15,598 nucleotides of DNA, taken from Prevotellaceae bacterium UBA711. GTDB lineage: Bacteria; Bacteroidota; Bacteroidia; Bacteroidales; Bacteroidaceae. Location: contig DBLZ01000010.1 in assembly GCA_002297545.1 (NCBI GenBank), positions 1-15,598 of the forward strand. Direction: 5' to 3'. Positions within the stretch are counted from its first letter, which is position 1. Each line of letters starts with the position of its first letter. The position numbers and the translations under genes were made by a program. Shown here piece after piece: positions 13,489 to 15,598 of the stretch. Under the pieces are notes generated by a model that searched no databases, had not been told where the DNA came from, and saw nothing but the letters and a program-made list of their open reading frames with translations.

Positions 13489-15108
13489 CTAAGGCATGGA
13501 CGCCCTCGTCAGCGTCATGCAGTCCAGGTCCGACACCCATGCCGACGGGTTGGACAGACGTATGGTGTTGCGGCCTTTTTTCAGTTTCACGCGCACCGTA
13601 ACGCTTGCCGTATTGCCGGTTTCCGGACCATGGTCAGGCAGTTCTATACGCGTGGGCTTAGCGCCATTCACACTCAGAAAAGCAAAGCGATCCCCACATG
13701 GCACGTATCTGATGTCCATATCGTACGCACCACCTGCACGGCGGTAGACGTCGCGCCACTCCAGCCAGTTGTCAGGGTGCATGCCTATCATTCCTACCTT
13801 ACCACCACCGGAACAGCTCGCCATATCCTCGTATATGGCATAGCCCAGCTGCGGATTCATGCCTATGTCCTGGAAGCGTTCCAGCCATGCCGTCTCGGCC
13901 TCGTAAACAGAACGTTCCAAACGTTCCTCGGCCTCCAGGCGGTATATCCTGGTGTCGTGCGCCGGCACTGTCACGCTCATCATCCCACATGTCACATCAT
14001 CCATGTCATGGCACTCAAACAAGTCCCGCACCTTCACCCTGCCGGCCATCTCCACCTCGGACATCCTCATCGTGAAACGCTGTTCCTCGTCGCTCAGGTT
14101 ACACAGCGCCACCGCCCGCGTCCTACCATTTAGGGTCTCTATATCCTTGACATACAGGTACACGCCGTTTTCCACCCTCACCACACGTGCCTGCAGACCA
14201 AGCCGATCCTGATTGAGGGCTATCAACTCCGTGTTCTTCAGCAAACGTAACGAAGCCTCGGACAGCGACTCCACCCGGCAACCGACAAAGAGTGGTGAAC
14301 TCTGTATGCACCACATGCCGAAGTGCGTGCGCTCCTCTGCCTCGGGAAGACCAAAGCCTATGACCAGCATGTCCATGTCATTGTATCCGCGCCCGTCGGC
14401 AAAGGCCGAGAGATAGCGGTTCTTCCCTAACACGTACTTGATGGAGTTCCACATGGGACGTATATCGGCAGATATGCGCCATGCGTTACCGGCCCGGTGC
14501 ACCCATGTACCGGGAAAGGCCCATCGACAGACATCTATGCGTACATCCTTTCTACGAGTCTTGTCTATGGCCCTGCGTATGGCCAGGTAACGCTCGCTCT
14601 CGTCCAGGTCGAGGTGCTCGGTGTTTTGGGCAGGATCGCCCCCGCAGAAATCTATCTTGATGTAATCAAAGCCCGTCTTCCGGAAATAGAAGTCTGCATC
14701 GTGCTGATCGTGACCATAGAAGCCCACCCCCTCGGCTATCGTGTCATGATCCCAAAAATTGCCGCACGTATTGCGTCCCGCATCGGAATAGATACCCGCC
14801 TTGAACCCCAACGCATGTACATAGTCTGCCACAGGCTTCAGCCCACGAGGAAAACGCACGGGATGGACGAGCAACGTACCGTCCGCATCACGTCCGCCGA
14901 AGAATCCGTCATCAATGTTGATATGATCATAACCCGCATCCTTCAATCCCGTCCGCACCATGGCATCAGCCTCACGGCATATCACTTCGTCGCTGATGTT
15001 CACTCGATAGGCATTCCATGAAGCCCATCCCATGGTGGGCGGCACAAAGGCTCCCGACGCCGTTGCCAACAGCATGACAGCCATCATCACCAAATTCCTT
15101 TTCTCCAT
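13489..15108 (-). CDS. Secreted GH27 alpha-galactosidase-type enzyme with C-terminal carbohydrate-binding domain
   Basis: This 539-residue protein begins with a signal peptide (MEKRNLVMMAVMLLATASGA, cleavage probably near residue 20). The GH27 barrel starts at PPTMGWASWNAY. The nucleophile is Asp153 in YIKIDFCGG, the acid/base Asp215 in RISADI, and the substrate-side YNDMDML is at 242-248. A beta-sandwich follows to about 395. Residues about 400-539 (VYEAETAW ... NWLEW ... GRNTIRLSN ... DLDCMTL) look like a CBM6/CBM35-type domain. GH27 enzymes remove terminal alpha-galactose or related alpha-linked sugars from plant or host glycans. I chose ATG 15108 over an upstream TTG at 15126. A -7 box lies 73 bp before the ATG. 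No SusC/SusD or regulator gene is adjacent in the window, so the glycan target is open. Confidence 0.93.
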   Translation of the reverse strand: MEKRNLVMMAVMLLATASGAFVPPTMGWASWNAYRVNISDEVICREADAMVRTGLKDAGYDHINIDDGFFGGRDADGTLLVHPVRFPRGLKPVADYVHALGFKAGIYSDAGRNTCGNFWDHDTIAEGVGFYGHDQHDADFYFRKTGFDYIKIDFCGGDPAQNTEHLDLDESERYLAIRRAIDKTRRKDVRIDVCRWAFPGTWVHRAGNAWRISADIRPMWNSIKYVLGKNRYLSAFADGRGYNDMDMLVIGFGLPEAEERTHFGMWCIQSSPLFVGCRVESLSEASLRLLKNTELIALNQDRLGLQARVVRVENGVYLYVKDIETLNGRTRAVALCNLSDEEQRFTMRMSEVEMAGRVKVRDLFECHDMDDVTCGMMSVTVPAHDTRIYRLEAEERLERSVYEAETAWLERFQDIGMNPQLGYAIYEDMASCSGGGKVGMIGMHPDNWLEWRDVYRRAGGAYDMDIRYVPCGDRFAFLSVNGAKPTRIELPDHGPETGNTASVTVRVKLKKGRNTIRLSNPSAWVSDLDCMTLTRASMP

Positions 15109-15180
15109 AATCAATCTCTCATTCAAACAACAGTCCCGTTATAAGCATGTATAGAGTCAACCATCAAGTGCAATACAATG

Positions 15181-15188
15181 CAAAGTTA
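15181..15188 (-). promoter_or_regulatory. Predicted -7 element for the GH27 gene
   Basis: Read on the minus strand this is TAACTTTG, a full match to TAnnTTTG, predicting a leader of about 65 nt. There is no TTTG box at the normal spacing, which suggests an activator might be needed, although this is only inference. Confidence 0.55.
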
Positions 15189-15248
15189 CTTAATCTTGGG
15201 GAGACGGCGGCCTCCCTTTTCTGTTTTTTTGCACTGCCGGTTGTTTTT

Positions 15249-15307
15249 CTCCGAATGTCACAGATAACCTCGTCGCTAAGCTCCGAGAACATCTGTGACA
15301 TACGGAG
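15249..15307. repeat. Long near-perfect inverted repeat upstream of GH27
   Basis: TGTCACAGAT at 15256-15265 pairs perfectly with ATCTGTGACA at 15291-15300. The stem extends outward through CTCCG (15249-15253) and CGGAG (15303-15307) with one mismatch (15254/15302), giving 16 paired of 17 positions. The 25-base loop can itself pair CTCG (15269-15272) with CGAG (15284-15287). The centre is about 90 bp upstream of the GH27 -7 box, a position suitable for a regulator, but the gene beyond the window may also own it. Confidence 0.7.
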
Positions 15308-15349
15308 AATGGTGTATATTTTATATAACTCAAGATTGCACTTCTATCT

Positions 15350-15390
15350 TGAATATTCATGGCTTGAACCTATGACCTCCAAATTATGAG
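15350..15390 (-). other. tRNA-3'-half-like sequence with CAU anticodon (possible attachment-site remnant)
   Basis: On the minus strand, CTCATAA (15390-15384) is followed by exactly 15 bases (5 stem, AGGTC-type variable region, 5 stem) and then TTCAAGC (15368-15362), the spacing between anticodon loop and T-loop of a normal tRNA with a CAU anticodon. The bases 5' of the anticodon do not form a good anticodon stem or D-arm, the T-stem pairs poorly, and no CCA is encoded, so this is not a working tRNA. It may be a decayed 3' fragment of a tRNA-Met-like gene left by an integrating element, or a chance match. Confidence 0.4.
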
Positions 15391-15548
15391 AACGGCAATA
15401 TGATATTCTGTGATAGCCTGCTTAACTAATCCTGATTGAATATCTGTTAGTTGTAAAATTACTATCCACTATGAAACTCACTAAATACCCATAACTGAAA
15501 TCGTTTGGGTTCATCCGACATTTGGAGTGACACTCAAAATTCCCAAAG

Positions 15549-15598
15549 GCAAAAATGAGATCAAAGGCAGGCCGTCGCGAGACACGTATTTTTGACTC
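15549..15598 (+). repeat. 50-bp interspersed repeat, copy B (window edge)
   Basis: This stretch matches the reverse complement of 3692-3741 at 45 of 50 positions. It ends in GACTC at the last base of the window, exactly where copy A enters its palindrome, so the hairpin head of this copy probably lies just outside. The two copies face in opposite directions about 11.8 kb apart. Confidence 0.85.

Larger units (their letters stand above)
15109..15598. other. Intergenic region upstream of the GH27 gene
   Basis: This region holds no supported gene. It contains the GH27 promoter (15181-15188), a T-rich stretch at about 15215-15248, a large near-perfect stem at 15249-15307, a small CAAGAT/ATCTTG hairpin at 15331-15351, a tRNA-3'-half-like sequence at 15350-15390, about 150 bp of AT-rich sequence in which I see nothing, and copy B of the 50-bp repeat at the very end. 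Confidence 0.6.

Overview
The window looks like chromosomal DNA of a Bacteroidota species, most likely a Bacteroidales member of the Prevotella/Bacteroides type. The evidence is the gene families (DUF2851, the HU-like family with an extended N-terminus, Bacteroidota-type long signal peptidase I, a secreted GH27 enzyme with a C-terminal carbohydrate-binding domain) and promoters of the form TAnnTTTG, one of them with a TTTG box 19 bp upstream. Coding regions look GC-rich and intergenic regions AT-richer. I cannot name the species.

Layout. 1-235: cluster of GCCCT/AGGGC palindromes. 236-3358 (minus): dapB - lepB - patatin-like hydrolase, gaps of 12 and 3 bp, read from a well-matched promoter at 3395-3425 that carries a 7+7 bp inverted repeat. 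3359-4340: nearly 1 kb without a credible gene, holding a long interrupted palindrome, a 50-bp repeat, an array with an 11-bp period and the promoter and leader of the next gene. 4341-4856 (plus): HU-like DNA-binding protein, then a strong terminator hairpin. 5179-8985 (plus): DUF2851 gene overlapping dprA by 8 bp, then an orphan TrpB-like synthase. 9016-11649 (minus): a compact group read as monooxygenase-fold protein, hemolysin III/PAQR membrane protein, D-2-hydroxyacid dehydrogenase and YjjG-type nucleotidase. 11757-13360 (minus): ProXp-ala-like editing protein followed by a fused HAD phosphatase/FlK-type thioesterase. 13489-15108 (minus): GH27 enzyme. 15109-15598: non-coding, with a GH27 promoter, a 17-position near-perfect stem, a tRNA-3'-half-like sequence and a second copy of the 50-bp repeat at the window edge.

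Function. Most genes are housekeeping or widespread: lysine/peptidoglycan precursor synthesis (DapB), protein export (LepB), DNA uptake/recombination (DprA) and translation quality control (ProXp-ala-like). The least ordinary items are the HAD-FlK fusion with an apparently complete thioesterase triad; the DUF2851 protein, translationally tied to DprA, with a PD...ExH pattern and a cysteine cluster; and the non-coding structure in 3.4-4.3 kb and 15.2-15.6 kb, where copies of one repeat family lie in opposite orientation about 12 kb apart. I see no CRISPR array, rRNA, complete tRNA, transposase or phage gene.
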